Part shown: in pieces, positions 25,721 through 34,245 of the stretch
Layout of the letters: the number at the start of each line of letters is the position of its first letter
Position numbering within the stretch: the stretch's first letter is position 1
Assembly (NCBI GenBank): GCA_025936045.1
Contig: JAICUB010000004.1
Span: 1 to 64,000, forward strand
DNA from: Polyangiaceae bacterium
GTDB taxonomy: Bacteria; Myxococcota_A; Polyangia; Polyangiales; Polyangiaceae
Length of the DNA: 64,000 nt
Direction of reading: 5' to 3'
Translations under genes and position numbers: made by a program
The notes under the pieces: generated by a model
What the model was told of the DNA's origin: nothing
Database searches by the model: none
The model's input: the letters and a program-made list of their open reading frames with translations, nothing else

Positions 25721-26079
25721 GGCAGGCGGCGCCGTCGCTCATCCTCGTCGCGTGGCTCGTCGCCTGCGGAGGCAAACCCGGCGACGGCGCCAACGACGAC
25801 GCCGACGTCAAGGTGATCCCGATCAGCGCGCACCAGTGGGCCTTCGCTCCGGCCCAAATCGACTTGAACGTGAATGAACCCGTGATTTTCGAGCTCACCT
25901 CGGCCGACGTGCATCACGGCTTCAACCTGCCGGATTTCGGCGTCCGTGCCGACGTGATCCCGGGCCAAAAAGCGCGCGTCGAAGTCACGCCCGACAAGAC
26001 CGGCACCTTTGCCTTCTTCTGCGACTACTTCTGCGGAACGGGCCACGAAGGCATGCAGGGCCAAGTCGTCGTCCAGTGA
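25717..26079 (+). CDS. CuA-type cupredoxin lipoprotein
   Basis: 120 aa from a GTG that overlaps the phosphoesterase stop. Signal SLILVAWLVAC gives a lipobox Cys at about residue 16. The mature cupredoxin has HQWAFAPAQIDLNVNEPVIF, a His in SADVHHGFNLPDFG, and CDYFCGTGHEGMQGQVVV. The CxxxCGxxHxxM arrangement plus the upstream His is the full set of CuA ligands of cytochrome oxidase subunit II, yet no oxidase gene or membrane hairpin is present. It probably acts as a small periplasmic binuclear copper electron carrier or copper chaperone; that is inference. It ends 33 bp from the convergent fliI. Confidence 0.82.
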   Translation: MRQAAPSLILVAWLVACGGKPGDGANDDADVKVIPISAHQWAFAPAQIDLNVNEPVIFELTSADVHHGFNLPDFGVRADVIPGQKARVEVTPDKTGTFAFFCDYFCGTGHEGMQGQVVVQ

Positions 26080-26112
26080 GCGCGCACGGCGCTCACACGA
26101 TTTCCTAGCTCG

Positions 26113-27456
26113 TCACCGGCGCGCGGCCGGCACCTGCGGGATCGCCGTGACTTTGCGCGCGAGCGCGTGCAGCCGCGCGAGCGTCTCGGGCAGCGCCGCG
26201 CGATCGTCGAGGCGCTGTTGCAAAAACCCGTGAATCTCGGGCAGCGCCGCTTTGGCGAGCTCGACGCGCGGGTCGCTGCCGGCCACGTAGGCGCCGAGCT
26301 GAATCAGGTCCTTGGCGTCGTGGTACGCGGCGAGCAAGCTGCGAAGCGCCGCCGCCGACGCGAGATCCGCCTGCGACGCGATGTCTTGCGCGAGACGCGA
26401 GACGCTCTTCAAGACGTCCACCGCCGGGAAATGTCCCGAGTCAGCGAGCTCGCGCGAGAGCACGATGTGTCCGTCGAGTACGCCGCGCACGGCGTCCGCG
26501 ACGGGGTCGCCGAGGTCGTCGCCTTCGACGAACACGGTGTAGAGCGCGGTGATGACGCCTTCGCCGCCTGCCGTGCCGGCGCGTTCGAGCAAGCGCGGGA
26601 GCGCGGCGAAGACGCTCGGCGGATAACCCTTGGTGGCCGGAGGCTCGCCGGCCGCGAGCGCCGCTTCGCGCAGCGCCATCGCGTAACGCGTGACGGAGTC
26701 CATCACGAGCAGCACGCTCTTGCCCTGATCGCGGAAGTGCTCGGCGATGGCGGTCGCCGATTCGGCGCCGCGGGCGCGCACGAGCGGGGGTTGATCGCTC
26801 GTCGCGGTGACGACGACCGAGCGCGCGAGGCCTTCGCGTCCGAGCGCGTTTTTCACGAAGTCGTTGAGCTCGCGACCGCGCTCGCCGATGAGCCCGACGA
26901 CGTTCACGTCCGCCGTCGACGAGCGGCAGATCATGCCGAGCAGAGTGCTCTTGCCGACACCGGCGCCGGCAAAGATGCCCATTCTCTGGCCGAGCCCGAG
27001 CGGCAAGAGGCCGTCGAGCACGCGCACGCCCGTCGCCAGGCGCGTCTCGATCGGACGCCGCTCGAACGGCGACGGCGGCGACCCGTTCACCGAACGTGAT
27101 TTACGCGCCAGGATCGGTGGTCCGCCGTCCATGGGGCGTCCGAAGGCGTCGACGACGCGGCCGAGCAGCGCGTCCGAAACCGGCACGGTGGGCCCACGAT
27201 TCTGGCGAGCGACGCGCGCCCCCGGACGCACGCCCGTGAGCGGACCGAGCGGGGTCGCCAACAATCGTCCACCGCGGAACCCCACGACTTCGACGTCGAG
27301 CGAGTGCGACGCCGACGCCTTGATCGCCAGCGTTTCACCGACGGCGGCTTTGAGCCCGCCGATCTCGACGATCAGACCGACCACGTCGAGCACGGTCCCG
27401 AGCGGCACGTGCAGCGCGGCCGTTTCACAGCGCTCGATCAAAGCTTCGAGACTCAC
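26113..27456 (-). CDS. fliI: Flagellum-specific ATP synthase FliI
   Basis: 447 aa. Walker A GAGVGKSTLLGMI, the catalytic region GLIGERGRELNDFV, Walker B VLLVMDSVTRYAMALREAAL and the family segment PATKGYPPSVFAALPRLLER. These match type III ATPases rather than F1 subunits. It energises or regulates export with FliH and FliJ. Its start overlaps fliH by 4 bp. It is the last gene of the flgB-to-fliI unit; the expected next gene fliJ lies 2.6 kb away beyond an inserted three-gene block. Confidence 0.95.
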   Translation of the reverse strand: MSLEALIERCETAALHVPLGTVLDVVGLIVEIGGLKAAVGETLAIKASASHSLDVEVVGFRGGRLLATPLGPLTGVRPGARVARQNRGPTVPVSDALLGRVVDAFGRPMDGGPPILARKSRSVNGSPPSPFERRPIETRLATGVRVLDGLLPLGLGQRMGIFAGAGVGKSTLLGMICRSSTADVNVVGLIGERGRELNDFVKNALGREGLARSVVVTATSDQPPLVRARGAESATAIAEHFRDQGKSVLLVMDSVTRYAMALREAALAAGEPPATKGYPPSVFAALPRLLERAGTAGGEGVITALYTVFVEGDDLGDPVADAVRGVLDGHIVLSRELADSGHFPAVDVLKSVSRLAQDIASQADLASAAALRSLLAAYHDAKDLIQLGAYVAGSDPRVELAKAALPEIHGFLQQRLDDRAALPETLARLHALARKVTAIPQVPAARR

Positions 27457-28301
27457 GGCGCCTCCGACTCGGATTTGAGCGCCGCGAGCAGCTTCTCGAG
27501 CCGTTTTTCCACGGACTCGTCGACTTGACCGAGCTCGGTTTCGACGACGCAGTCGTAGTCGCCGAGGCCGTCCTCGACGAAGATGCGGAACTCGTTGCCG
27601 CGCAGGGCGAGCTGGCGCTCGAGGCCGTCGACGGCTCCCTGAAAGCCGCGCCCGACGCGGACGCGGACGCGATCCTGATCGCTCAATGCTTCGAGCGCCT
27701 CGCGCACGAGGTCCTCGAGGATGCCCGGAGCGAGCGTGAGCTCACGCGCGATCACGCGTCGCGCGATGATGGCGGCGAGCGCCGCGAGCTGGCCGGCAGC
27801 CGCTTCGAGCACTTGAGCGCGCGTCTTCGCCATCTCTTCGATTGCGCTACGAAAGGCGCGCTCGAGCACCGGATCGGCCGGCTTCGGCTCCGCCGCCAGT
27901 GACGGCACCGAAAAACCCGGCGGCAGCTCCGAAGGGCGCAGCGAGCGCGCCATGCGCGCCGCCAGCATTTCGCTCTCCGCAAGGTCGCGCGCGAGTTCCG
28001 GCGAGGTGGCCGGCGTCGAATGAGCCGGCATGGTGCGGAGCTCGCGCCGCACCGCCTGCACGAACTCCTTCGGCACGGGCGCGGGCCTCAAGCTCGGCGT
28101 CGCTGGGGGGCGCGCGGGGGACTGCGAAGCCCCGGGCCGCGGCGGCGGCGGCACCGTCGATTCCCGCGGCGAGAGCCAGCGCGGCTTCTTGATTTTGCGC
28201 TCGGGTCCGACGTTCGCGAATTCGGCGCGGCGCGCGGGCCGCTCCTGGCTCGCCTCGGCGAATCGCGCGCGGCGAGCCACCGGGTGGCGGCTGTCAGCCA
28301 T
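27453..28301 (-). CDS. fliH: Flagellar export ATPase regulator FliH
   Basis: 282 aa with the ATG at 28301, which shares ATGGCTGA with the fliG stop (8-bp overlap); the frame is open further upstream but that overlaps fliG. The N-terminal 110 residues are Pro/Arg-rich and variable. The C-terminal half is the FliH/YscL stalk: a helix with repeated small residues (AIEEMAKTRAQVLEAAAGQL) and the ATPase-binding end (RVRVRVGRGFQGAVDGLERQ, FRIFVEDGLGDYDCVVETEL, GQVDESVEKRLEKLLAAL). FliH docks FliI to FliN at the C ring. Confidence 0.88.
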   Translation of the reverse strand: MADSRHPVARRARFAEASQERPARRAEFANVGPERKIKKPRWLSPRESTVPPPPRPGASQSPARPPATPSLRPAPVPKEFVQAVRRELRTMPAHSTPATSPELARDLAESEMLAARMARSLRPSELPPGFSVPSLAAEPKPADPVLERAFRSAIEEMAKTRAQVLEAAAGQLAALAAIIARRVIARELTLAPGILEDLVREALEALSDQDRVRVRVGRGFQGAVDGLERQLALRGNEFRIFVEDGLGDYDCVVETELGQVDESVEKRLEKLLAALKSESEAP

Positions 28302-29280
28302 CCTGGCCGCTCTCCAGCGAAATCTGTCCTTCGGCGTCGAGGCGTAGCGCAACTTCGAGGATCTCGCGCTGTGCGGCCTCGACATCGGAAAGGCGCGCGC
28401 TGCCCATCGCGTCCATGTCTTCCTTGATGCGCTCGGCGGCGCGCTTCGACATGCTGCCGAAGACGTGGCTCGCCATCGCTTCGGACGCCGTCTTGAGCGC
28501 CAGCGTGAGCCGCTCGACCGGCACCGACTCGAGCAGGAGCCGCATGCCCTTGGCGTCCACCGCCAAGAGATCCTCGAACGTGTAGAGCGAACCGCGGATG
28601 GCGCGCGCAAGCTCGCCGTTCTCCGCTTCCATCTTGTCGAGCAGCGCCGCGCCCTTCTGGCGACCGAGCTTTCGCACGAGCTGCGCCGTGTAGGCGAGTC
28701 CGTCGACGGCGACCGACGATTCTTGCTTGCCGCTCGGAAGCTCGGCGCCGAGCGCCGTGGCCGCTTCTTCGAGCAGCTCGGCCGGCACCTCGGTCATGGA
28801 GCCGAGCCGGAGCACCACGAGCGGGCGCACATTTTCCGGCAAGGCGTCGAGCGTTTGCGCGGCCTTGATCGGATCGAGCTGCGAAAGAATGGCGGCGGTG
28901 AGCTGCGGGTGCTCGCTCTCGAGCAGCCCCGCGAGCTGCGACGGATCGGCCGTCGCGAGCCGCTGCATCGCGGTCTGTGGAGTCTCGGCGAACACCTCGT
29001 TCGCCTTGGCGCTGCCGAGCGCGCGGACCGCGATGTTCTGTAGGTGCCGTACTCCGCCGCGGGGGACCGCCACTGCTTGCTGCGTCTTGTTGATGAACTC
29101 GACGTAAACGTTGTCGAGCGCGTCCGTGGGGACGGAGCTCATGCTGGACGCGACCTCACGGAGCTTGCGCAGCTCCGACGGCGCCAGGTCGGCGATGATC
29201 GGGGTCGCGACGCTCTCGTCGAGCGAGAGCAACATCAGAACCGCCTTCTCGGGACCGTTGAGCGCCATCGTCGGGGTCAC
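28294..29280 (-). CDS. fliG: Flagellar motor switch protein FliG
   Basis: 328 aa. N-domain LNGPEKAVLMLLSLDESVAT; middle domain QLAGLLESEHPQLTAAILSQ with the EHPQ motif; C-terminal torque domain YTFEDLLAVDAKGMRLLLES, then GSMSKRAAERIKEDMDAMGS and RLSDVEAAQREILEVALRL. FliG couples FliF to the C ring and interacts with the stator. Translation may start at the first Met or at MALNGPEK four residues later. It overlaps fliH by 8 bp and follows fliF after 47 bp. Confidence 0.95.
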   Translation of the reverse strand: MTPTMALNGPEKAVLMLLSLDESVATPIIADLAPSELRKLREVASSMSSVPTDALDNVYVEFINKTQQAVAVPRGGVRHLQNIAVRALGSAKANEVFAETPQTAMQRLATADPSQLAGLLESEHPQLTAAILSQLDPIKAAQTLDALPENVRPLVVLRLGSMTEVPAELLEEAATALGAELPSGKQESSVAVDGLAYTAQLVRKLGRQKGAALLDKMEAENGELARAIRGSLYTFEDLLAVDAKGMRLLLESVPVERLTLALKTASEAMASHVFGSMSKRAAERIKEDMDAMGSARLSDVEAAQREILEVALRLDAEGQISLESGQDG

Positions 29281-29327
29281 GGACGTTCCTTGCGAAAGGC
29301 GTGCCGGATTGAGACTCCCGTTTCGCG

Positions 29328-30986
29328 TCAGACCTTCGCCGCTGCCGCTCCGGCGGCAGGAGCGCCTTCAGAGAGCCACGCCTTGAGCACGAGCGACGCC
29401 GTCGCAGGATCCCGGCCGGCGATCTCGAGGGCTTTCGCGCGGAAATCGACGGCGGACGCGGCTGGGGGCTCGAGCAGGCGTTGGATTTCGGCCTCGGGCA
29501 GCGAGCGGGCCGACGCCGAGCCGGGCAGCGCGCGAGCAGCGATTTCCGCGGCCTTGAGCTCCGCGGCTTTCTGAGCGGCGGCGAGCTTCTTGTCGCCGCG
29601 GCTGCGGAGCGAGAGCACGACGAGCGCCATGAGCACGACCGCCGCGAGCAGCGCGAACGGGATGTACCGATGCCAGAACGGCGCCGTCGTCACCTTCGTC
29701 GCGTCGCTCATATCGTCATGGTGGAACGCGAGTGACTGGACCGTCAGAGAATCGCCACGCTCAGCGTCAAAACCGACCGCCTTCTTGACGATGTCCTCGA
29801 GCGCCGCGAGCTCCTCCTTGGTGCGCGGCAGGGGCGTGGTCTTCCCACCTTTGACCACGCGATCTTCGTCCACGAGGACGGCGACGCTCAGGCGCTGGAT
29901 TTCACCGGGCGGCGTCGACGTCTTCTCGACCACGCGATCGACCTCCCAGTTGCGGGTCTGCGTACGGCGGAAAACGCCGCCGGAAGCGGCCGGCGCCGGC
30001 GTCGTCTCGGGAGCGCCCGGCTTGGCGTCCGGCAGGTTGCTCTCCGCTCCGGGCACGCCCGCGATGGCGAGCTGGTTGCCGCCCGTCATCTCTTCGACCT
30101 TGTGCTCGCTGCGGAGCGCGATGGTGTCCTTGTTGTAAAGCTCGGAGGTCTTCTCGCGGGTCGCGGGGTTTACCGCGACGTTCACGCGCACGTCCGCCAG
30201 GCCCGGCCCCACGACGCGCTCGAGCTGCTCGCGGACGGCCGTTTCGAGCTTTTCACTCAGCAATTGCCCCTGTTCGGCGAGATCACCGCCCCCGCCGGTG
30301 CTTGCTTCACCGTCGAGCGTCGGGCGGTGCAGCGTCATGCCGTCGGAGCTCACCACGGAGACGCGATCGCGCGTCAAACCCGGGACGGCGCTCGCGACCA
30401 AATGGACGATGCCCGCGATCTCGTCGCGGCCCGCGGCCTCGGGGCTTCGGAGCTTCAACACCACGGACGCGGAGGCTTTCTCCTGGCCCGCGACGAACAG
30501 GCGCCGCTCCGGCATCACGAGGTGAACGCGCGCCGATTGCACGCCACGGAGCGTGCTGATCGAGCGGCTGAGCTCGCCTTCGAGCGCGCGGCGAAGGTTT
30601 ACCTGCTGCTCGAATTCAGTGCTGCCAAGCTGGGATTTATCGAAAATTTCGAAGCCGACGCCGCCGCCGCGCGGCAAACCCTGCGACGCGAGCTCGAGCC
30701 TGAGCTCGTGAACGCGACTTTCCGGCACTTCGACGCGCGTCCCCGAATCATCCAGCCGATAAGGGACCTGCGTGGCTTTGAGCTTCTCGACGACGGCCGC
30801 CGTGTCCTCCGTCGACATTTCCGTGAAGAGGTACGCGTACGGTTCGTGCGATTCCAGCAGCACGATGCCGAGACAGAGCAGCAGCGAACCGACCGTCGCG
30901 ACCAGAAGCGCGACGCGCTTCGGGGTGGACAGCCCTCTCCAAAACTTGGTGAGCTGCGCGAACAACTGCTTGATCGGTTCCGGCAT
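29328..30986 (-). CDS. fliF: Flagellar MS-ring protein FliF
   Basis: 552 aa with two membrane helices, one near the N-terminus (VALLVATVGSLLLCLGIVLL) and one near residue 460 (IPFALLAAVVLMALVVLSL). Ring-building motifs between them include PYAYLFTEMSTEDTAAVVEK, RVHELRLELASQGLPRGGGV, GFEIFDKSQLGSTEFEQQVN and RALEGELSRSISTLRGVQSA. The C-terminus that binds FliG (DFRAKALEIAGRDPATASLV, LKAWLSEG) is intact. It is the platform on which the basal body assembles and lies between fliE and fliG. Confidence 0.95.
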   Translation of the reverse strand: MPEPIKQLFAQLTKFWRGLSTPKRVALLVATVGSLLLCLGIVLLESHEPYAYLFTEMSTEDTAAVVEKLKATQVPYRLDDSGTRVEVPESRVHELRLELASQGLPRGGGVGFEIFDKSQLGSTEFEQQVNLRRALEGELSRSISTLRGVQSARVHLVMPERRLFVAGQEKASASVVLKLRSPEAAGRDEIAGIVHLVASAVPGLTRDRVSVVSSDGMTLHRPTLDGEASTGGGGDLAEQGQLLSEKLETAVREQLERVVGPGLADVRVNVAVNPATREKTSELYNKDTIALRSEHKVEEMTGGNQLAIAGVPGAESNLPDAKPGAPETTPAPAASGGVFRRTQTRNWEVDRVVEKTSTPPGEIQRLSVAVLVDEDRVVKGGKTTPLPRTKEELAALEDIVKKAVGFDAERGDSLTVQSLAFHHDDMSDATKVTTAPFWHRYIPFALLAAVVLMALVVLSLRSRGDKKLAAAQKAAELKAAEIAARALPGSASARSLPEAEIQRLLEPPAASAVDFRAKALEIAGRDPATASLVLKAWLSEGAPAAGAAAAKV

Positions 30987-31032
30987 GGCTTGTTTGGAGC
31001 CTCATTCGCAAGTTTCGTGCCGGTGCAGACGG

Positions 31033-31335
31033 CTAGATCTGCATCCGCCAGAGCTCGTAAAAGGCGTCGATCACCTTGTTGCGCACGTTGCCGGCGAAGC
31101 GGAGCTCGATGTCCGCTTTGCTGAGCTCCATCATCGTCCCGTGAATGTCGTCGACGCGGCCCGCCGCAAACTCGTTGCCGGCGGTTTCGGCGCGCTGGAT
31201 CTGATCGTTCGTCTTGCCGACCGCCTCTTTGACGAGGGACGCGAAGCCGCTGCCGTCGACCTCTTGTTTCGGTTCCACCTCGCGCCCGAGGTGCGGGCTG
31301 AGTAGCGGAATTCCTGCGGCTTCGAGCGGTGACAT
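31033..31335 (-). CDS. fliE: Flagellar rod adaptor FliE
   Basis: 100 aa, the normal size. FliE features: GSGFASLVKEAVGKTNDQIQ, ELSKADIELRFAGNVRNKVI and DAFYELWRMQI at the C-terminus. It joins the MS ring/export gate to the FlgB rod. It is the third gene after flgB and flgC, with a 26-bp gap to flgC, and is followed by fliF after 46 bp. Confidence 0.92.
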   Translation of the reverse strand: MSPLEAAGIPLLSPHLGREVEPKQEVDGSGFASLVKEAVGKTNDQIQRAETAGNEFAAGRVDDIHGTMMELSKADIELRFAGNVRNKVIDAFYELWRMQI

Positions 31336-31361
31336 GGCAAAAGCTCAGTCTTGCGGGGCGC

Positions 31362-31793
31362 TCACTTCGCGATGCCGAGCGCCGAATGCGCCATCGACTT
31401 CACGCTGTCGATCGAGGTGATACCGGCTTCGTACGCGCGCGAGGCGGTGATCATGTTCACCATCTCTTCGACCGCGTTCACGTTCGGGTATTCGACGTAG
31501 CCCTGCCCGTTCGCGTCGGGGTTGCCCGGCTCGTAGACCATCGTGCCCGGCCGCGTGTCGGCCTGGATGCTCTTCACGTTGACCATCGAAACGCCGCTGC
31601 CGGCCGAATAAGGCTCGTTGATCGACTGCAGGCCGACCGCTTCGAACACCGGATCGAGCCGCTTGTACGGGCCGCCCTCCGCCGTTTTCGTCGTGTGGAC
31701 GTTCGCGAGGTTCGACGCGATCGTGTTCATGCGCACGCGCTCGGCACCGAGTCCGGACGCAGAAATTTCGAGAGCACTAAAGATGCCCAACAT
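31362..31793 (-). CDS. flgC: Flagellar proximal rod protein FlgC
   Basis: 143 aa. N-terminal rod motif MLGIFSALEISASGLGAERV, then RMNTIASNLANVHTTKTAEG, GPYKRLDPVFEA, the PDANGQGYVEYPNVNAVEEM motif and C-terminal NMITASRAYEAGITSIDSVK. Length and motifs are standard for FlgC. It is separated by 9 bp from flgB. Confidence 0.95.
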   Translation of the reverse strand: MLGIFSALEISASGLGAERVRMNTIASNLANVHTTKTAEGGPYKRLDPVFEAVGLQSINEPYSAGSGVSMVNVKSIQADTRPGTMVYEPGNPDANGQGYVEYPNVNAVEEMVNMITASRAYEAGITSIDSVKSMAHSALGIAK

Positions 31794-31802
31794 GGCCCTT
31801 CA

Positions 31803-32204
31803 TCATCCCTTTCCGTCGCTCGCCGCGAAGGTGAGCTGGCGTAGCTCGGCCGAGACGATGGCCGAGACGGTGTCGTAGCGGAGCTGGTTCGCCGCGAGCT
31901 TCGCGGCTTCCCGATCGAGTGAGACGTAGTTTCCGTCGTTGCCGACGCCGGCGCTCAAGTCCTCGAACACGCGCCCGTTCGGCATTGCTTCCAGGCCGCC
32001 ACCGACCAGGTGCATCTGGTTCGTGCGGTGCATGGCGACGCCGAGCTCGGCGCCGAAGCCGCTCTGGTCGATGCGCTCGAGGTCGCTCGGTTTGTAGCCG
32101 GGGGTGTCGACGTGCGCCACGTTCGACGCCAGCACGTTCTGGCGATCGAGGTGGTAGTCGAGCGCCGCGCGCAGCGGATCGACCGAGTTGAAGACACCGG
32201 ACAC
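31803..32204 (-). CDS. flgB: Flagellar proximal rod protein FlgB
   Basis: 133 aa from the GTG at 32204. It carries FNSVDPLRAALDYHLDRQNV, LASNVAHVDTPGYKPSDLER and the C-terminal SLDREAAKLAANQLRYDTVS. The frame also has an earlier GTG at 32222, but that codon lies inside a sigma54-type promoter (32218-32233), so it is unlikely to be transcribed from there. The 32204 start retains the whole conserved N-terminal helix. It is the first gene of flgB-flgC-fliE-fliF-fliG-fliH-fliI and is divergent from the sigma54 activator, which probably controls it. Confidence 0.93.
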   Translation of the reverse strand: MSGVFNSVDPLRAALDYHLDRQNVLASNVAHVDTPGYKPSDLERIDQSGFGAELGVAMHRTNQMHLVGGGLEAMPNGRVFEDLSAGVGNDGNYVSLDREAAKLAANQLRYDTVSAIVSAELRQLTFAASDGKG

Positions 32205-32217
32205 ACTTGGTTCGCAA

Positions 32218-32233
32218 AGCACGCTGCGTGCCA
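32218..32233 (-). promoter_or_regulatory. Sigma54-type promoter of the flgB operon
   Basis: Minus-strand TGGCACGCAGCGTGCT matches TGGCAC-N5-TTGCT except one base, with GG and GC exactly 10 bases apart. The -12 C is at 32219, so transcription should start near 32207, about 3 bases before the GTG at 32204. The 180-bp region up to the divergent sigma54 activator is a natural place for its binding sites. Confidence 0.72.
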
Positions 32234-32412
32234 GCGCCGGCGCGACCCCTCACGGATCCGTCTCGTTTTGGGTCAGCTATCCAGGCGTCAGAAGCGCGAC
32301 ACCGGGGTCCGAAACACCCATAATTACTGCTCGATCCGCTGACACTCCGAGAGTCAAAAAAATGTCGAACGGAGCTTAAGGTCAGGCAAACGCATCCGTT
32401 CCGTGTGGTGCC

Positions 32413-33537
32413 ATGAGTTCGATTCTGGACGCGATGAAGCAGGCGGAGCTCGAGAGCCAAAACAGCCACGTGACCGAGGAGGTGACGCACACGCGCCTGG
32501 TCGACAACACGCCGCGCTTCAAGTCCGTGTTCCCGATGGCGGAAGTTCCCGTGGACGAGACCCGGCCCGCGAGCATGGACGGCGTGGTCGGCGCCGCCGA
32601 AGCCATCGTGGACCTGTATCGGATGATCGACCGCGTGGCCGACACGAGCTGCACGGTGCTCATCACCGGCGAAAGCGGCACCGGCAAAGAGCTTTTGGCC
32701 CGCGCGGTCCACGGCGCGAGCCCTCGCCGCGACCGCCCGTTCGTCGCCGTCAACTGTGGCGCGATTCCGGAAGCCCTGCTCGAAAGCGAGCTCTTCGGGC
32801 ATGCCCGCGGTGCTTTCACGGGCGCCGTCGCCACCAAACAGGGTCGCCTGGCGCAGGCCGACGGCGGCACGCTCTTCCTCGACGAGATTGGCGAGCTGCC
32901 CCTGGCGCTGCAGGTCAAGCTCCTCCGCGTCCTCCAGGCGCGCGAGTACTCGCCTGTAGGTGACACGCGCACGCTGAGCGCGGATGTGCGCATCGTCGCC
33001 GCCACGAACGTCGATCTCGAGGAGGCCGCCCGCAACGGCGCCTTCCGCGAAGACCTCTACTACCGCCTCAACGTCATCCACCTCGCAGCGCCGCCCCTGC
33101 GCGACCGTCCCGAGGACATCCCGGCGCTCGCCGGCTACTTCCTCGAGCGGGCGCGCGTCAAAGCGGGCCGCGATCGCGTGACCAAGATCTCGCGGCAAGC
33201 GGCGGAGATGCTCTGCTCGTACGGTTGGCCCGGGAACGTGCGCGAGCTCGAGAACACGATTGAACGCGCCGTCCTGCTGAGCGGCGGCTCCGTGATCGAG
33301 CCGCGCGATCTACCTCCGAAGCTCCAGGGCTTCGGCGGAAGCGAGGCGCGCACCGGGCCGCGCCTGAGCGACCGCGGCGTCGACCTGCGCAAGGCCGTCG
33401 AAACCTTCGAAAATCAACTGATCCGCCAGGCGCTCGAGAAGACCAACTGGAACAAGAAGCGTGCGGCCGAGCTCCTCGGCATCAACCGCACGACCCTGGT
33501 CGAGATGCTCAAGCGCAAGCGCATCGAAGCCGCCTAG
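32413..33537 (+). CDS. Sigma54-dependent transcriptional activator without receiver domain
   Basis: 374 aa. A short N-terminus of about 60 residues has no recognisable receiver domain. It is followed by the AAA+ domain: Walker [17 protein letters not shown], the sigma54-contact loop [11 protein letters not shown], Walker [21 protein letters not shown], sensor [14 protein letters not shown] and [20 protein letters not shown]. The C-terminal Fis-type helix-turn-helix reads [20 protein letters not shown]. It should open sigma54 promoters of the flagellar genes, comparable to FlrC/FleQ/FlgR-type regulators, but without a phosphorylation module. It is divergent from flgB; four sigma54-type promoters lie in this locus. 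I do not give a symbol because the subclass is unclear. Confidence 0.9.
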   Translation: MSSILDAMKQAELESQNSHVTEEVTHTRLVDNTPRFKSVFPMAEVPVDETRPASMDGVVGAAEAIVDLYRMIDRVADTSCTVLITGESGTGKELLARAVHGASPRRDRPFVAVNCGAIPEALLESELFGHARGAFTGAVATKQGRLAQADGGTLFLDEIGELPLALQVKLLRVLQAREYSPVGDTRTLSADVRIVAATNVDLEEAARNGAFREDLYYRLNVIHLAAPPLRDRPEDIPALAGYFLERARVKAGRDRVTKISRQAAEMLCSYGWPGNVRELENTIERAVLLSGGSVIEPRDLPPKLQGFGGSEARTGPRLSDRGVDLRKAVETFENQLIRQALEKTNWNKKRAAELLGINRTTLVEMLKRKRIEAA

Positions 33538-33567
33538 ACCTCGGCCGGGTTCCCCACCTCACCGCTG

Positions 33568-33619
33568 CCTCGGTTTCGCGTCGATCGTCGATCGTTACGC
33601 GACCGAGGCGGCTTTTTTT
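33568..33619 (+). terminator. Rho-independent terminator after the sigma54 activator
   Basis: An inverted repeat pairs CCTCGGTTTCGCG with CGCGACCGAGG across a loop of TCGATCG repeats, followed directly by GCGGC and a run of seven T. It lies 31 bp after the activator stop and separates it from the sigma54-promoted gene at 33703. Confidence 0.8.
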
Positions 33620-33673
33620 GTTTGGTTGGTGGGTTCGAAGCGCGCAACACTGTGCCGACGCGTCGGACGGGTT

Positions 33674-33689
33674 TGGCGCGCGAATTGCT
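33674..33689 (+). promoter_or_regulatory. Sigma54-type promoter of the flagellar-locus outer-membrane protein gene
   Basis: TGGCGCGCGAATTGCT fits TGGCAC-N5-TTGCT with one mismatch and exact GG-N10-GC spacing. The -12 C is at 33688; the expected start site (about 33700) is 3 bases before the ATG at 33703. Confidence 0.7.
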
Positions 33690-33702
33690 CAAGGGGCTCG
33701 GC

Positions 33703-34245
33703 ATGTCGGCAGCGCGCTCACCCCATTGCCTCCTCGCGAGGGTGGGCGTCATGCTGCCGACACTGCTCGGTGCCATGCTGCTGGCGCAGCCGGCCCGCGC
33801 CGACGGTGGGTACACGTACGAAAGCTTTCTCGGCGTCGGCAGCGGGCTCGAAGGCAGCGACGCGGGCACCGGGAGCCTCGCGTGGCAGCGCGCGCGCCTG
33901 CGTATCAGCGGCGGTATCGATCTGCGTGACGCCGAAAACTCGGACGACGGCCTCGGTTTCCGCGGCGCCGTCGAGCTCGAAAAGCGCGGCAGCGTGGGCG
34001 GTGAAGTGCGTTATTCACGCTGGCTCGGCCGCGGTTTCGGCGCGTACGCGGGCTTGTGCGGCGTCATAGCGCCCGGAACGCTGCTCGGCGGTACGGCGGG
34101 TGCGACGCTACTCTTGCCGCTCGGTCCTCGCGGCGGCTTGTTCATCGAGCCGAGCATTTCCGCGCTGCCGCTCGGCAGCGATTTGGCGGGAGATTCCGTG
34201 CTGTTTTGGGGGTTACTCACCGTGGGTGTCAATGTCCGCCTCTAG
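33703..34245 (+). CDS. Predicted outer-membrane or periplasmic beta-barrel protein, sigma54-promoted, in the flagellar locus
   Basis: 180 aa from ATG 33703. Signal peptide: basic N-region then VMLPTLLGAMLLAQPARADG, with likely cleavage after ARA. The mature 145 residues show alternating strands and Gly turns (GYTYESFLGVGSGLEGSD, WQRARLRISGGIDLRD, VGGEVRYSRWLGRGFGAYAG, TLLLPLGPRGGLFIEPSISA) and end in a strand GVNVRL, suggesting an eight-strand barrel. I do not recognise a family. A sigma54-type promoter directly upstream and the position between the flagellar activator and flgG suggest co-expression with the flagellum. If M43 (33745-33760 region) were the start, the leader would be longer but the N-region would lack positive charge. 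Confidence 0.65.
   Translation: MSAARSPHCLLARVGVMLPTLLGAMLLAQPARADGGYTYESFLGVGSGLEGSDAGTGSLAWQRARLRISGGIDLRDAENSDDGLGFRGAVELEKRGSVGGEVRYSRWLGRGFGAYAGLCGVIAPGTLLGGTAGATLLLPLGPRGGLFIEPSISALPLGSDLAGDSVLFWGLLTVGVNVRL

Noticed and set aside
27453..28610. Longer FliH reading from 28610
   Set aside because: The extra 103 codons overlap fliG and are Arg/Ser-rich shadow sequence; ATG 28301 overlaps the fliG stop as in the other couplings.
32404..32418. TGGCAC on the minus strand at the start of the sigma54 activator
   Set aside because: No GC at the required 10-base spacing; the -12 position reads AA.
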